Shown here one piece after another: positions 25,957-36,254 of a stretch of 64,000 nt of DNA. The stretch covers positions 1,508,001 through 1,572,000 of the forward strand of contig NZ_CP077770.1 of NCBI RefSeq assembly GCF_019134595.1, given 5' to 3'. The notes beneath the pieces are model-generated. The model had not been told where the DNA came from. It did no database searches and saw only the letters and a list, made by a program, of their open reading frames with translations. How positions within the stretch are numbered: position 1 is the stretch's first letter; each line of letters opens with the position of its first letter. Both the position numbers and the translations under genes were made by a program. Source of the DNA: Pseudoalteromonas shioyasakiensis. Its GTDB lineage: Bacteria; Pseudomonadota; Gammaproteobacteria; Enterobacterales; Alteromonadaceae.

Positions 25957-28407
25957 ATGAGTTATCAGGTTCTAGCAAGGAAATGGCGACCACAAACCTT
26001 TCACGAGTTAGTGGGGCAGTCTCATGTTAAACAGGCATTGGTTAATGCATTAACACAAAATAGACTCCATCATGCTTATCTCTTTACTGGAACCCGTGGG
26101 GTGGGTAAAACAACCATTGCACGTATATTCGCAAAAAGTCTCAACTGCGATAAGGGTATCTCTGCTGAGCCATGCGGCCAATGTTCAAGTTGTACTGACA
26201 TTGAAGCAGGCCGTTATATCGATTTGTTAGAAATCGATGCGGCATCACGTACCAAAGTAGAAGATACCCGCGAAATCCTTGATAACGTTCAATACGCACC
26301 AACACGTGGTCGTTACAAGGTATACCTAATCGATGAAGTTCACATGCTGTCAAAGCATAGTTTCAATGCATTACTTAAAACATTGGAAGAGCCGCCAGAG
26401 CATGTGAAGTTTTTATTAGCGACAACCGATCCGCAAAAACTGCCAGTGACGATTTTATCGCGTTGCTTACAGTTTAATTTAAATGCTTTGTCGCAATCAG
26501 AAATTCATGACCAGCTTGCCCATGTTCTTAATCAAGAACAGCTAAATTTTGATGATAAATCATTATCTATTTTAGCTAAGGCAGCCGATGGTAGTATGCG
26601 TGATGCATTGAGTCTTACAGACCAAGCAATTGCGCAAACCAATGGCAATATTAATCATCAGGCAGTGCAAACTATGCTTGGCTTGATGGATACTCAATAT
26701 AGCCAAACCATGTTAGCAGCGTTACTGTGCCAAGATGGCGATGCATTACTTCAAGAAGTAAAAGCAGTTGTTAGCCGAAACCCTAACTTTGTAGCCTTGC
26801 TCGACGATTTAATTGCCCTGACGCACCTTATTCAGCTTGTGCAACTCGTGCCTAGTGCCGCGGCACTTGATGATACTAACCGTGAGTTTATTGAGCAGGT
26901 GGCACAAACCACTGATGCACAGCAGATGCAGGTGTACTACCAATTGCTATTAAATGGTAAAAAAGATTTGCAGTGGGCACCCGATGCTAAACTTGGTTTT
27001 GAAATGATCATGTTGCGACTGCTTGCATTCCAACCTACGCAATTTGCACAAAGCCAAACACCAACGAATACCCAGCAGCAGGTTAAGCCAAGTGGTGCCG
27101 GTGCACTACGTGATATTTTGAAAAAATCAACGGCGCAACGTGAGCAAGCAGCTTCAGAGCAAGCACCAGTTGCACATAGCTCTCAGGCAACTGCTGTTCC
27201 TTCAGAGCCTCAGCCAGCACAAGCTGAGCCTATTCAAGCAGAACCTAATCAAGCTGCCAAGGCAGAAACGGCAAATAGTCATGAGCCTGCCCAGCAAGTT
27301 GAAGCAACAGCAGAAGAGCAGCCTGATGCTGGTCAACAGCCTCAGCAATCTGTTGAAACTGCAATGGCCGCTGAAGTTGAACCTGCGCCACAACAGCAAG
27401 AGCAAAGCCACTCAGGGCAAGTGCCTGCAGCTGAATACTCATCACCAGAGTATTCCTCGCAAGATTACATGGACGATCATGAAGCACAAATGGACCCATC
27501 ACTTGCTGCGCAATACGATGATGTGATGAATAGCGCCTATGATCAGGGCTTTACTGCCAATGAAGCATCTGAGCCTCAGCAACAGCAAGCTGCACCAGTG
27601 CAATTACAACAGCAGCAAAGTCAGGCGCAGTCGGCTATTGCTCGTATTTTACAAGACCGCAATATTTCAGGTGCCGGGCGTTTAAGTGGTGCAGCAACGC
27701 AAACTAATGCTAAAGCAGAACCACAGCCTGAAGCGAAGCCCAAAGCAGTGCCGCCAGCGCAACAAAGCACAGCCGCGACCAATATTCAGCCTCAGCAGCA
27801 AGCAATGGCTGCTGAAGTAAAAAAGCCCATCCCCCAGCAAACGGGGGAGAGCAGTAATAAAGTAAAAAAAGTCGACTTTCGAGAAAAGCATCAAACAATC
27901 ACCGAAAACTTAGCGCCTGAGTTACTTGAGCAGATCAATCCTCAAAAAGCGCCAGAGCCAGTAGTCGAAGAAGCCAGTATTCCGATACCTGATGATTTTG
28001 AAAGCCCGATCAGCAGTATTAAATTTGCACACGAACAAGACGAATGGGCGTATTTAATTAAACGCATGGGGCTTGGTGGTCGCATGCGCCAATTTGCGCT
28101 GCATTCAATTTTTACCAAGCAGAATAATCAGCTTCACATCGAAGTTGACTCATCACAGCGCCATTTAGATAGTGCAGTGCTTAGACAAAAACTCAATGCT
28201 GCATTAAGTGAAATTTACGGCCATAATGTAGAGCTTAGTATCGAGTTTGCTGATGGCGTAATTGATTCACCGTATTTGATTCAACAAAAAATCGATGCGG
28301 GACGCCATCAACAAGCGATTGATGTAATAAATAGCGATGAGAATATAGTGCAATTTCAGCAGTTATTTAGCGCTATAATCGATGAAAACAGTATTCAGGC
28401 ATTGTAA
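25957..28407 (+). CDS. dnaX: DNA polymerase III subunit tau (and likely gamma), DnaX
   Basis: Clamp-loader ATPase, 816 residues (E. coli tau: 643). AAA+ domain: Walker A GTRGVGKTT, zinc cysteines in CDKGISAEPCGQCSSC, DEVHML (Walker B), SRC sensor. Domain III ends near residue 370. A long Gln/Glu/Ala-rich linker (about 370-625) accounts for the extra length. The C-terminal alpha-binding domain (EQDEWAYLIKRMGLGGRMRQ onward) is intact. A slippery A-AAA-AAG with hairpin sits at codons 622-623 (separate entry), so a shortened gamma form is expected. Starts 3 bases after apt. Confidence 0.95.
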   Translation: MSYQVLARKWRPQTFHELVGQSHVKQALVNALTQNRLHHAYLFTGTRGVGKTTIARIFAKSLNCDKGISAEPCGQCSSCTDIEAGRYIDLLEIDAASRTKVEDTREILDNVQYAPTRGRYKVYLIDEVHMLSKHSFNALLKTLEEPPEHVKFLLATTDPQKLPVTILSRCLQFNLNALSQSEIHDQLAHVLNQEQLNFDDKSLSILAKAADGSMRDALSLTDQAIAQTNGNINHQAVQTMLGLMDTQYSQTMLAALLCQDGDALLQEVKAVVSRNPNFVALLDDLIALTHLIQLVQLVPSAAALDDTNREFIEQVAQTTDAQQMQVYYQLLLNGKKDLQWAPDAKLGFEMIMLRLLAFQPTQFAQSQTPTNTQQQVKPSGAGALRDILKKSTAQREQAASEQAPVAHSSQATAVPSEPQPAQAEPIQAEPNQAAKAETANSHEPAQQVEATAEEQPDAGQQPQQSVETAMAAEVEPAPQQQEQSHSGQVPAAEYSSPEYSSQDYMDDHEAQMDPSLAAQYDDVMNSAYDQGFTANEASEPQQQQAAPVQLQQQQSQAQSAIARILQDRNISGAGRLSGAATQTNAKAEPQPEAKPKAVPPAQQSTAATNIQPQQQAMAAEVKKPIPQQTGESSNKVKKVDFREKHQTITENLAPELLEQINPQKAPEPVVEEASIPIPDDFESPISSIKFAHEQDEWAYLIKRMGLGGRMRQFALHSIFTKQNNQLHIEVDSSQRHLDSAVLRQKLNAALSEIYGHNVELSIEFADGVIDSPYLIQQKIDAGRHQQAIDVINSDENIVQFQQLFSAIIDENSIQAL
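27819..27857 (+). promoter_or_regulatory. Predicted programmed -1 frameshift cassette in dnaX
   Basis: In-frame heptamer A AAA AAG at 27819-27825 (X XXY YYZ), four bases, then a GC hairpin TCCCCC (27830-27835) / GGGGGA (27843-27848) with a 7-base loop. In the -1 frame ten codons follow and then TAA (27855-27857), so the product would be 633 residues ending AHPPANGGEQ and lacking the alpha-binding domain. No clear upstream Shine-Dalgarno-like enhancer as in E. coli was found. Confidence 0.8.
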
Positions 28408-28466
28408 TTAGTTACAATAGCCCTTATCTTCATGCCAATTAAAGTAGTTTAGAAAGAGAGACAGTT

Positions 28467-28793
28467 ATGTTTAAAGGTGGAATGGGTAACATGATGAAGC
28501 AAGCGCAGCAAATGCAAGAGCGCATGCAAAAAGCCCAAGACGAAATTGCAAACCTTGAAGTAGTAGGTGAAGCAGGTGCAGGCCTAGTTAAAGTAACTAT
28601 GCTTGGTAACCACAATGTACGTCGTGTTGAATTAGATGAAAGCCTAATGGAAGACGACAAAGACATGATCGAAGATTTACTAGCGGCAGCGTGTAATGAT
28701 GCTGTACGTCGTGTTGCTGAAGAAACACAAGAGCGCATGAGCAAAGTAACTGGCGGTATGCAATTACCACCAGGTATGAAAATGCCATTCTAA
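28467..28793 (+). CDS. ybaB: Nucleoid-associated protein YbaB/EbfC
   Basis: 108-residue DNA-binding protein forming tweezer-like dimers. [20 protein letters not shown] and the central [20 protein letters not shown] match the family; the Met/Pro-rich C-terminus ([11 protein letters not shown]) is typical. Lies between dnaX and recR as in most gammaproteobacteria and probably shares their transcript. Confidence 0.93.
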   Translation: MFKGGMGNMMKQAQQMQERMQKAQDEIANLEVVGEAGAGLVKVTMLGNHNVRRVELDESLMEDDKDMIEDLLAAACNDAVRRVAEETQERMSKVTGGMQLPPGMKMPF

Positions 28794-28803
28794 GTGATTT
28801 TGT

Positions 28804-29412
28804 ATGCAACTATCTCCTAGTTTAACACAGCTAATTGAAGCGCTACGATGCCAGCCGGGCATTGGCCCAAAGTCGGCACAGCGCATTGCTTTTCATTTGC
28901 TTGAGCGTGACCGTCAAGGTGGTAAACAACTTGGCCACGCATTAACCAAGGCAATGGATGAAGTAGGGCATTGTCAATCTTGTCGTACTTTTACAGAGCA
29001 AGCTGTATGCGATATTTGTTCAAGTGTTAAACGCCAAGATAGTGGTTTATTGTGTGTCGTTGAATCACCAACCGATGTACTCGCTATTGAGCAAACTGGT
29101 CAATACCAAGGTCTTTACTTTGTTTTAATGGGTCACTTGTCGCCAATTGATGGCATAGGACCAAAAGAAATTGGCCTTGATATTCTTGAAAGTAAGTTGC
29201 AACAAGGTGGTATTAATGAGGTGATCCTAGCGACCAATCCAAGTGTTGAAGGTGAAACCACAGCCCACTACATTGCTGAGCTTTGTCATAAGTATCAGGT
29301 CGGTGCATCTCGTATTGCTCACGGTGTCCCTGTTGGTGGTGAGCTCGACTTACTTGATGGTATGACATTGATGCACGCATTTAGCGGACGACGCGCCGTA
29401 AACCAAAATTAA
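28804..29412 (+). CDS. recR: Recombination mediator RecR
   Basis: 202 residues (E. coli 201). Helix-hairpin-helix [16 protein letters not shown]4 zinc finger [16 protein letters not shown], and Toprim domain with [14 protein letters not shown] and [13 protein letters not shown]. Works with RecO (and RecF) to load RecA at single-strand gaps. Ten bases after ybaB; terminator follows. Confidence 0.95.
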   Translation: MQLSPSLTQLIEALRCQPGIGPKSAQRIAFHLLERDRQGGKQLGHALTKAMDEVGHCQSCRTFTEQAVCDICSSVKRQDSGLLCVVESPTDVLAIEQTGQYQGLYFVLMGHLSPIDGIGPKEIGLDILESKLQQGGINEVILATNPSVEGETTAHYIAELCHKYQVGASRIAHGVPVGGELDLLDGMTLMHAFSGRRAVNQN

Positions 29413-29428
29413 TACCTGATATGGTATC

Positions 29429-29455
29429 AAAAGCCTGCTTTATGCAGGCTTTTTT
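29429..29455 (+). terminator. Terminator of the apt-dnaX-ybaB-recR operon
   Basis: AAAAGCCTGC / GCAGGCTTTT stem, TTTAT loop, T run. Confidence 0.88.
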
Positions 29456-29495
29456 GTGTATAGCCCCCAATTTAGCCGCTAATTTAATTTTTTGC

Positions 29496-29523
29496 CTTGA
29501 AGTTCAAAAAGCCTGCCCCATAT
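29496..29523 (+). promoter_or_regulatory. Sigma-32 heat-shock promoter of htpG
   Basis: CTTGAAG at 29496-29502, 13-base spacer, CCCCATAT at 29516-29523. Both boxes agree with the RpoH consensus (CTTGAAA, CCCCATNT). Start site expected near 29530, about 43 bases before the ATG. Confidence 0.85.
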
Positions 29524-29572
29524 AAAGAGTCATAGTGCAGATTAGACACTTTGTTAATTGGAGATTTACACA

Positions 29573-31486
29573 ATGACTGCAGCACAAAAAGAAACATTAG
29601 GCTTTCAAACCGAGGTTAAACAGCTGCTTAACCTTATGATTCACTCACTTTACTCTAATAAAGAAATATTTTTACGTGAGCTTGTATCAAACGCGTCAGA
29701 TGCGGCAGATAAATTACGTTTCCTTGCGCTTTCTAATGGCGATTTATACGAAAACGATGCGGAACTAAAAGTACGTATCAGTGCCGATAAAGAAGCAAAC
29801 ACGGTCACCATTACTGATAACGGTATTGGTATGAGCCGTGAAGATGTGATCAATTCACTAGGTACAATTGCAAAATCAGGCACCGCAGAATTTTTCCAAA
29901 ACCTAACAGGTGATCAAAGCAAAGATTCACAATTGATTGGTCAATTTGGTGTTGGTTTTTACTCAGCATTTATCGTTGCTGACAAAGTAACAGTGCGTAC
30001 TCGTAAAGCAGGTGAAAGCCAAGGTATTGAATGGCAATCTGCAGGTGAAGGTGAGTACACATTACAAGAGATTGATAAACCATCACGCGGCACTGAAATC
30101 GTTCTTCACCTTCGTGAAGACGAAACAGAGTTTGCTGATGAGTTCCGTCTACGTAGTATCGTAACTAAATACTCAGACCACATTTCTATTCCAGTTGAAA
30201 TGTATAAAGCAGAAGTACCTGAATCTGAAGGTCCTGACGGCGAGAAAATTCCAGCACAGCCAGGCGAGTGGGAAGGTATTAACCGCGCGACAGCACTATG
30301 GACTCGCGATAAGTCAGAAGTAACAGACGAAGAGTACAAAGAGTTTTATAAGCATATTGGTCATGATTGGGAAGAGCCACTTAGTTGGGCACATAACAAG
30401 GTTGAAGGTAAAACTGAATACACTAGCTTGTTATACATCCCGAAAAAAGCACCTTTCGATTTATGGAACCGTGAACGTCAATCAGGTTTAAAACTGTATG
30501 TGCAACGTGTTTTCATCATGGATGACGCTGAGCAGTTCATGCCAAGCTACTTACGTTTTGTGAAAGGTTTACTTGATTCAAATGATTTACCACTTAACGT
30601 GTCGCGTGAAATCTTACAAGACAACAAAGTAACGCAAGCAATCCGTAAAGGTTGTACATCGCGCGTACTTAAAATGCTTGAGCGTATGGCGAAAAACCGC
30701 GAAGAAGATTACCAAACGTTCTGGAACGAGTTTGGTCAGGTGTTAAAAGAAGGCCCAGCTGAAGATGCGGCTAACAAAGAAGCCATTGCTAAGCTACTGC
30801 GTTTTGCTTCTACACATACTGACGAAAGCACACAAAATGTATCGCTTGATCAATACATTGAGCGTATGAAGCCAGAGCAAGACAAAATCTACTATGTAGT
30901 TGCTGATTCATTTGCAGCTGCGAAGAACTCGCCACACTTAGAGATCTTCCGTAAGAAGGGCATCGAAGTATTGCTTCTAAGCGACCGTGTTGATGAGTGG
31001 ATGATGAGCTACTTAACAGAGTTCAACGAAAAATCATTCCAGTCAATTACCCGTGGTGACTTAGATTTAGGCAACATGGATGACGAAGAAACTAAAAAAG
31101 CGCAAGAAGAGTCAGAAAAAGAAGTTGCAGGCCTAGTTGAGCGCATTAAAACGGCACTAGGTGATAACGTTAAAGACGTACGCTTTACACACCGTCTAAC
31201 TGACTCTCCTGCATGTGTTGTTGCTGATGAGCACGATATGAGCTCACAAATGCAAAAGTTAATGGAATCAGTTGGTCAAACAGTCCCTGAGCAAAAGCCA
31301 ATTTTTGAGCTAAACCCAGAGCATCAGCTTGTTAAACACTTAAATGTTGAACAAGATGAAGACAAGTTTGCTCAGTGGTCACAAGTGCTTCTAGATCAAG
31401 CATTACTTGCTGAGCGCGGTACTTTAAAAGACCCTGCAGGCTTTGTAACTCGTTTGAACAAACTTATGCTAGATTTAAGTAAATAA
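29573..31486 (+). CDS. htpG: Hsp90 chaperone HtpG
   Basis: 637-residue ATP-dependent chaperone. The frame extends to a TTG at 29558, but ATG 29573 behind TTGGAGAT gives the family start ([20 protein letters not shown]). N-terminal GHKL ATP site: [41 protein letters not shown]. Middle-domain Arg loop [12 protein letters not shown]-terminal dimer domain present. Heat-shock promoter precedes it and a terminator follows; monocistronic. Confidence 0.96.
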   Translation: MTAAQKETLGFQTEVKQLLNLMIHSLYSNKEIFLRELVSNASDAADKLRFLALSNGDLYENDAELKVRISADKEANTVTITDNGIGMSREDVINSLGTIAKSGTAEFFQNLTGDQSKDSQLIGQFGVGFYSAFIVADKVTVRTRKAGESQGIEWQSAGEGEYTLQEIDKPSRGTEIVLHLREDETEFADEFRLRSIVTKYSDHISIPVEMYKAEVPESEGPDGEKIPAQPGEWEGINRATALWTRDKSEVTDEEYKEFYKHIGHDWEEPLSWAHNKVEGKTEYTSLLYIPKKAPFDLWNRERQSGLKLYVQRVFIMDDAEQFMPSYLRFVKGLLDSNDLPLNVSREILQDNKVTQAIRKGCTSRVLKMLERMAKNREEDYQTFWNEFGQVLKEGPAEDAANKEAIAKLLRFASTHTDESTQNVSLDQYIERMKPEQDKIYYVVADSFAAAKNSPHLEIFRKKGIEVLLLSDRVDEWMMSYLTEFNEKSFQSITRGDLDLGNMDDEETKKAQEESEKEVAGLVERIKTALGDNVKDVRFTHRLTDSPACVVADEHDMSSQMQKLMESVGQTVPEQKPIFELNPEHQLVKHLNVEQDEDKFAQWSQVLLDQALLAERGTLKDPAGFVTRLNKLMLDLSK

Positions 31487-31508
31487 GCGTTTTAGTAGAA
31501 TGAGTTGG

Positions 31509-31533
31509 AAAAGGGAGCAAGGCTCCCTTTTTT
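31509..31533 (+). terminator. Terminator after htpG
   Basis: AAAAGGGAGC / GCTCCCTTTT stem with a 3-base loop and T run. Confidence 0.88.
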
Positions 31534-31644
31534 ATTGCCGCTAATATAGGCAATTGGTATAAGTTACTTGAGGTATAGCCTTAGTTGTGGAAGAATTCAG
31601 GCTCTAAAAACAAAACTCCACTGATCGACCATTTTTAAGATTAG

Positions 31645-32310
<666 letters not shown>

Positions 32311-32332
32311 TTTACCTTTTAGAATCACAAAT

Positions 32333-32359
32333 AAAAAACCGCCTCTGGGCGGTTTTTTT
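32333..32359 (+). terminator. Terminator after adk
   Basis: AAAAAACCGCC / GGCGGTTTTTT stem with TCTG loop. Confidence 0.9.
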
Positions 32360-32390
32360 GTGTCTGTCTCGCTGCAAGTAAAATTGCGCT

Positions 32391-32972
32391 TTACAGTTTC
32401 TTTAATGCCGCAATAGCACTGTCGTAATCAGGCTCTTTTGAAAGGTTATCGACAAGCTGCTTGTAAACGATGTTATGTTCTTTATCGAGCACAAATACGG
32501 CGCGGGTTAACAAGCCCATATCTTTGATAATCAAACCGTAGTTCTTACCAAAGTCACGCCATACTGAGTCAGATAAAGTCACTACTTTGTCTATATTCTC
32601 CGCTTTACAAAAGCGCTTCTGTGCGAACGGTAAGTCTGCGCTTAAGGTTAGCATCGCCACACTTGGGTATTCTGAAGCTACTTTTTCATTAAAGTGTTTG
32701 GTTTGAATACTACATACACCGGTGTCTAAACTTGGCACAACGCTTAAAAGCACGGCTTGGCCTTGATAGTTGTCTAATGTGACGGGGGTAAAGCTGCCGT
32801 CTACTACTTTAAAATTAGGCGCTTTTTGACCAACTTCAACACCTTGTCCTAGTAAAGTGACCGGCTTAGACTGGGCAGAAACCTTACCAGCATCTAAACT
32901 ATTTTCTGATAAATCACCTGCATAACTAAACGTGCATACTGCACCTAATGCAAATATAAGTGGACGTAACAT
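32391..32972 (-). CDS. tpx: Thiol peroxidase Tpx with predicted signal peptide
   Basis: Atypical 2-Cys peroxiredoxin reducing hydroperoxides with thioredoxin-like donors. 193 residues, about 25 longer than E. coli Tpx. Peroxidatic Cys87 (PSLDTGVCSIQT) and resolving Cys122 (KRFCKAENID) have near-normal spacing. The extra N-terminus (MLRPLIFALGAVCTFSYAGD) looks like a Sec signal peptide, so a periplasmic location is likely. Convergent with adk; separate promoter expected upstream of 32972. Confidence 0.9.
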   Translation of the reverse strand: MLRPLIFALGAVCTFSYAGDLSENSLDAGKVSAQSKPVTLLGQGVEVGQKAPNFKVVDGSFTPVTLDNYQGQAVLLSVVPSLDTGVCSIQTKHFNEKVASEYPSVAMLTLSADLPFAQKRFCKAENIDKVVTLSDSVWRDFGKNYGLIIKDMGLLTRAVFVLDKEHNIVYKQLVDNLSKEPDYDSAIAALKKL

Positions 32973-33177
32973 AATAAGATTCCTTCAAATTAACGCATTT
33001 AACACCAGTGTATTATACTCATGGGGTGGCTCCAAGGATTAGTACAATTTAAAATTGTAAATAACCAGTAGTTTGATTAACATGTGTTCGTGACCCTATT
33101 TTTTATATATAAAAATAAGAATAAAGTTGCTAGGCTAATTTACGCCTAGTTAAAAAGTACGGATTTAGAGAGAGAGT

Positions 33178-34182
33178 ATGTCAACTTCGGTATTAGTTTG
33201 TGATGATTCAAAGTTAGCTCGTCGACAATTAGCACGCTCTTTACCCGATGATTGGGATATTAAAGTTGAGTTTGCTGAAGACGGTGTTCACTGTATTGAG
33301 CAAATCAAAAAAATTCAGCCTGAAATACTGTTTCTCGATTTAAACATGCCTGAAATGGATGGCTACGAAGTACTTCAAGCTATTCAAGAACAAGACCTTC
33401 ATGTTCTCACCGTGGTTGTGTCTGGCGATATCCAACCTAACGCTCACCAACGTGTTCTTGAGTTAGGCGCTATCGACTTTATTCAAAAACCTTGCTCTGC
33501 AGAAAAGCTTGCTAATATCATCGAGCACCATGGCATTAAAGATAAAGCCATGCGTGAGCGCCTTGCTAATAAGCTAGGTGAGCAAGTTGACCCTGATGTG
33601 CGTGACATCTATCAAGAGCTCACAAACGTGGCTATGGGGCAAGCAGGGGACTTATTAGCGCGTCTTCTTAATGTATTCGTAAAGCTTCCTATTCCTAATG
33701 TAAATGTATTAGAGGTAAATGAGCTCGATATGGCTTTACGTTCTATTGATGCGAATGCCACTACATCTGGTGTGTGCCAAGGTTTTATCGGTGGTGGTGT
33801 ATCTGGTGAAGCCTTATTGCTATTAAATGATTCAAGTTTTAAAGAAATTGCGTCACTAATGAATTACGAAGGCGAGCTTAACGATAAAGTTGAGCTTGAG
33901 CTGCTGATGGATGTCAGCAACATTCTAATTGGCGCGATTTTATCTGGGCTTTCTAAACAGCTCGATATGCGCTTTAGCCAAGGTCATCCTGTGGTGCTAG
34001 GACAGCATTGTGATGTGACCGATTTAGTAAAAGCCAATAAATCTCGCTGGCAACGAACGCTGGCGATTGAGATCAGCTATGGCATCGAAAATCACAACAT
34101 TAACTGTGATTTGATGTTGCTGTTCACCGAGGACTCATTAAAAACCCTTAAGTACAAAGTAGCTTATTTATTAGAAGACTAA
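33178..34182 (+). CDS. Response regulator fused to a CheC/CheX-type phosphatase domain
   Basis: 334 residues. Receiver domain (1-125) with Asp54 in LFLDLNMPEMDGYEVL. Then a CheC-like domain carrying two copies of the E-x2-N phosphatase motif: IYQELTNVAMGQAGDLLARL (about 143-165) and ELLMDVSNILIGAILSGL (about 240-258). CheC-family enzymes dephosphorylate CheY-type receivers, so this may act on its own or another receiver. It lies 3 bases before a diguanylate cyclase gene. No chemotaxis genes nearby. Confidence 0.85.
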   Translation: MSTSVLVCDDSKLARRQLARSLPDDWDIKVEFAEDGVHCIEQIKKIQPEILFLDLNMPEMDGYEVLQAIQEQDLHVLTVVVSGDIQPNAHQRVLELGAIDFIQKPCSAEKLANIIEHHGIKDKAMRERLANKLGEQVDPDVRDIYQELTNVAMGQAGDLLARLLNVFVKLPIPNVNVLEVNELDMALRSIDANATTSGVCQGFIGGGVSGEALLLLNDSSFKEIASLMNYEGELNDKVELELLMDVSNILIGAILSGLSKQLDMRFSQGHPVVLGQHCDVTDLVKANKSRWQRTLAIEISYGIENHNINCDLMLLFTEDSLKTLKYKVAYLLED

Positions 34183-34185
34183 ACT

Positions 34186-35148
34186 ATGCCTGCAGCCGAT
34201 TTTAATATGAATGAACTCCATTGGTTAATGGATATGTTTAATACCGTTGATGTAGGCCTAGTGGTGCTCGATAGAGACTACAAAGTCTGCATCTGGAATG
34301 GGTTTATGGAAAACCATTCCGGCTTATTGCCAAGCGCGGTGAAAGATAAAGACCTGTTTGACTTATTTCCATCAATCGATGAAAAGTGGTTTCGCAGTAA
34401 ATCTGAGTCAGTATTCATTCTAAATAATCGCTCGTTTACTATTTGGGAGCAGCAGCCGTATATTTTTCGTTTTAAAAATTACCGTCCAATTACCGGTAAA
34501 GCGGATCATATGTATCAAAATGCCACCTTTATCCCACTGACAACGACCACAGGTGAAGTATCGCATATCTGTATCATTATCTACGATGTAACCGATGAAG
34601 CGGTGAATAAAAAAGAGCTAGAAGAAGCCAACAGCAAGCTTGAACAAATGAGCCGTACAGATGCACTGACTAAGCTTACTAATCGTGGTTATTGGGAAGA
34701 AAAATTACGCAAAGAATATATGCGCATTGTGCGCAGTGGCGGATGTAGCAGCTTGTTGATGTTTGATATTGACCACTTTAAAAAGGTTAATGATGAGCAT
34801 GGCCATCGCGGCGGTGATGAGGCATTGCGTCATATTGCAGACTTACTGCGTAAGACGCTGCGTGAAACAGACTTAGCAGGTCGCTATGGCGGTGAAGAGT
34901 TTGCGGTAACCTTGCTTGATACTGATCATGAAGGTGCGCATATCTTTGCTGAGCGACTAAGAACACTGATTGAGAACTCATCAATTTACTTTGATGGCAA
35001 ACAAATTCAACTGACGGTCAGTATTGGTTTTGCGTGCTTCGACGAGAAGTTTGATCGCTACGAAAAGTGGGTTGAAGCAGCCGATAAAGCCTTATATCAC
35101 TCAAAAGAAAACGGCCGTAACAAGGTCACAGCTTATACAGATTTATAA
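34186..35148 (+). CDS. PAS-GGDEF diguanylate cyclase
   Basis: 320 residues, no membrane segment. N-terminal PAS-like domain (about 12-145; DVGLVVLDRDYKVCIWNGFM), a short coiled linker, then GGDEF (about 155-318) with active motif RYGGEEF and an RETD inhibitory site five residues before it. Synthesises c-di-GMP. It follows the REC-CheC gene by 3 bases; together they read as a phosphorylation-linked c-di-GMP module. Terminator follows. Confidence 0.9.
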   Translation: MPAADFNMNELHWLMDMFNTVDVGLVVLDRDYKVCIWNGFMENHSGLLPSAVKDKDLFDLFPSIDEKWFRSKSESVFILNNRSFTIWEQQPYIFRFKNYRPITGKADHMYQNATFIPLTTTTGEVSHICIIIYDVTDEAVNKKELEEANSKLEQMSRTDALTKLTNRGYWEEKLRKEYMRIVRSGGCSSLLMFDIDHFKKVNDEHGHRGGDEALRHIADLLRKTLRETDLAGRYGGEEFAVTLLDTDHEGAHIFAERLRTLIENSSIYFDGKQIQLTVSIGFACFDEKFDRYEKWVEAADKALYHSKENGRNKVTAYTDL

Positions 35149-35154
35149 ATAAAG

Positions 35155-35178
35155 AAGGGGCAAATAAGCCCCTTTTTG
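35155..35178 (+). terminator. Terminator after the diguanylate cyclase gene
   Basis: AAGGGGC / GCCCCTT stem, AAATAA loop, T run. Confidence 0.85.
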
Positions 35179-35205
35179 ATATTTATTTGATTAAGTTTGA
35201 GGACT

Positions 35206-35367
35206 ATACCAACCCGCAATAATACTTAATCATTTTGAGGGATTAAACCGGTCGCTACCTGCGTTAAAAATTTCTGATTTAGAACAACTAAATAACGAAA
35301 TTTTTGCCTTGTTATCAACGAGGTTTCCTTGCCTCAAAATAGACCACTTAATTAAGCGAATTGGTAT
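35206..35367. repeat. Intergenic terminally inverted repeat element (MITE-like), about 162 bp
   Basis: Left end ATACCAACCCGCAATAATAC and right end (reverse complement) ATACCAATTCGCTTAATTAA, each followed further in by an ATTTTGAGG block, so the ends are imperfect inverted repeats of about 40 bases. The core has no ORF. I recall similar sequences between genes in Pseudoalteromonas and relatives, but copy number must be checked. The right end forms the TAA stop of the usp gene. Confidence 0.7.
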
Positions 35368-36248
35368 TAAACCCCAAGTGGCGGTAAAACAAGAATATCT
35401 GTTTTAAGTAGCTTCATGACTTTTTCGGCGGTATTACCAATTAAATGACCTTTAATACCTGTATTACCCACCGAACCCATAATCACTAAGTCTGCATTTA
35501 ATTTAGCTGCAACACTTGGGATCACTTGCTCAACGACACCAGCTTTGATTTTAAGTTTTTCTTTTAAGTCGTGCGCTTCTATTAAGGTACGCTGTGCTAC
35601 GGGTAGCTTTTCAAAGGCGTTAATCACTTGCTCATCTGAAAATACAATGCCTAAATCACGTAAAAACGGTGATACATGTACGGTATAACAGGCATAAAAC
35701 TCGCTGTCGTAGTCTTTAGCATAGGCTAAGCCTGCTTTGATAATTGCTTCGTTTAAACAGTATTTAGTCGCCTTCTCACTGCCTAAATCAAGGGCTGCCA
35801 GTACATTAGTATTGTTACGCCACTTGTTATCGGCGGCCAAATAAAGTGGCAGTGGGCTAAAGCGAATAAGTTGCCAGTCTAGCTCTGTAAATTGCGTTTC
35901 TTCGTCGATGTGGCGAGTTTTAATCACCATTTCATAGTCTGACGTATCAAGCTCATTAGCTAGCCACTGTACTGGGCTTTCATGCCACAGGGTTTGCAAA
36001 GTATAGCTATCATCATCTAAATGCTCGCTGATAAGTGGAGCAAGTGCTGCACGGACTTTAGCGAGCTCTTTGTCTTGAATAGCGAGCGCTTCATCAGGTG
36101 GAATAGAGAATAAAATGTTATTGGTGTCTTCGTAGCTAAAAGCAACAATATCAATATGCTTCAAGCCTTTGGCTTTTTGCTTTGCATGTAATATAGACGT
36201 TTTAGCATCTGCTGTTGAGTCGATGATCACCAGTATTTTTTTATTCAT
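35367..36248 (-). CDS. Tandem universal stress protein (UspE-like)
   Basis: 293 residues with two Usp domains (about 1-145 and 148-293). The second keeps the nucleotide-binding pattern MGSVGNTGIKGHLIGNTAEK (G-2x-G-9x-G-T); the first has lost it. It starts 6 bases after ycgB and is the last gene of the yeaG-yeaH-ycgB group, so it is probably co-expressed in nutrient stress or stationary phase. The stop codon abuts the repeat element. Confidence 0.88.
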   Translation of the reverse strand: MNKKILVIIDSTADAKTSILHAKQKAKGLKHIDIVAFSYEDTNNILFSIPPDEALAIQDKELAKVRAALAPLISEHLDDDSYTLQTLWHESPVQWLANELDTSDYEMVIKTRHIDEETQFTELDWQLIRFSPLPLYLAADNKWRNNTNVLAALDLGSEKATKYCLNEAIIKAGLAYAKDYDSEFYACYTVHVSPFLRDLGIVFSDEQVINAFEKLPVAQRTLIEAHDLKEKLKIKAGVVEQVIPSVAAKLNADLVIMGSVGNTGIKGHLIGNTAEKVMKLLKTDILVLPPLGV

Positions 36249-36254
36249 TTTTGG

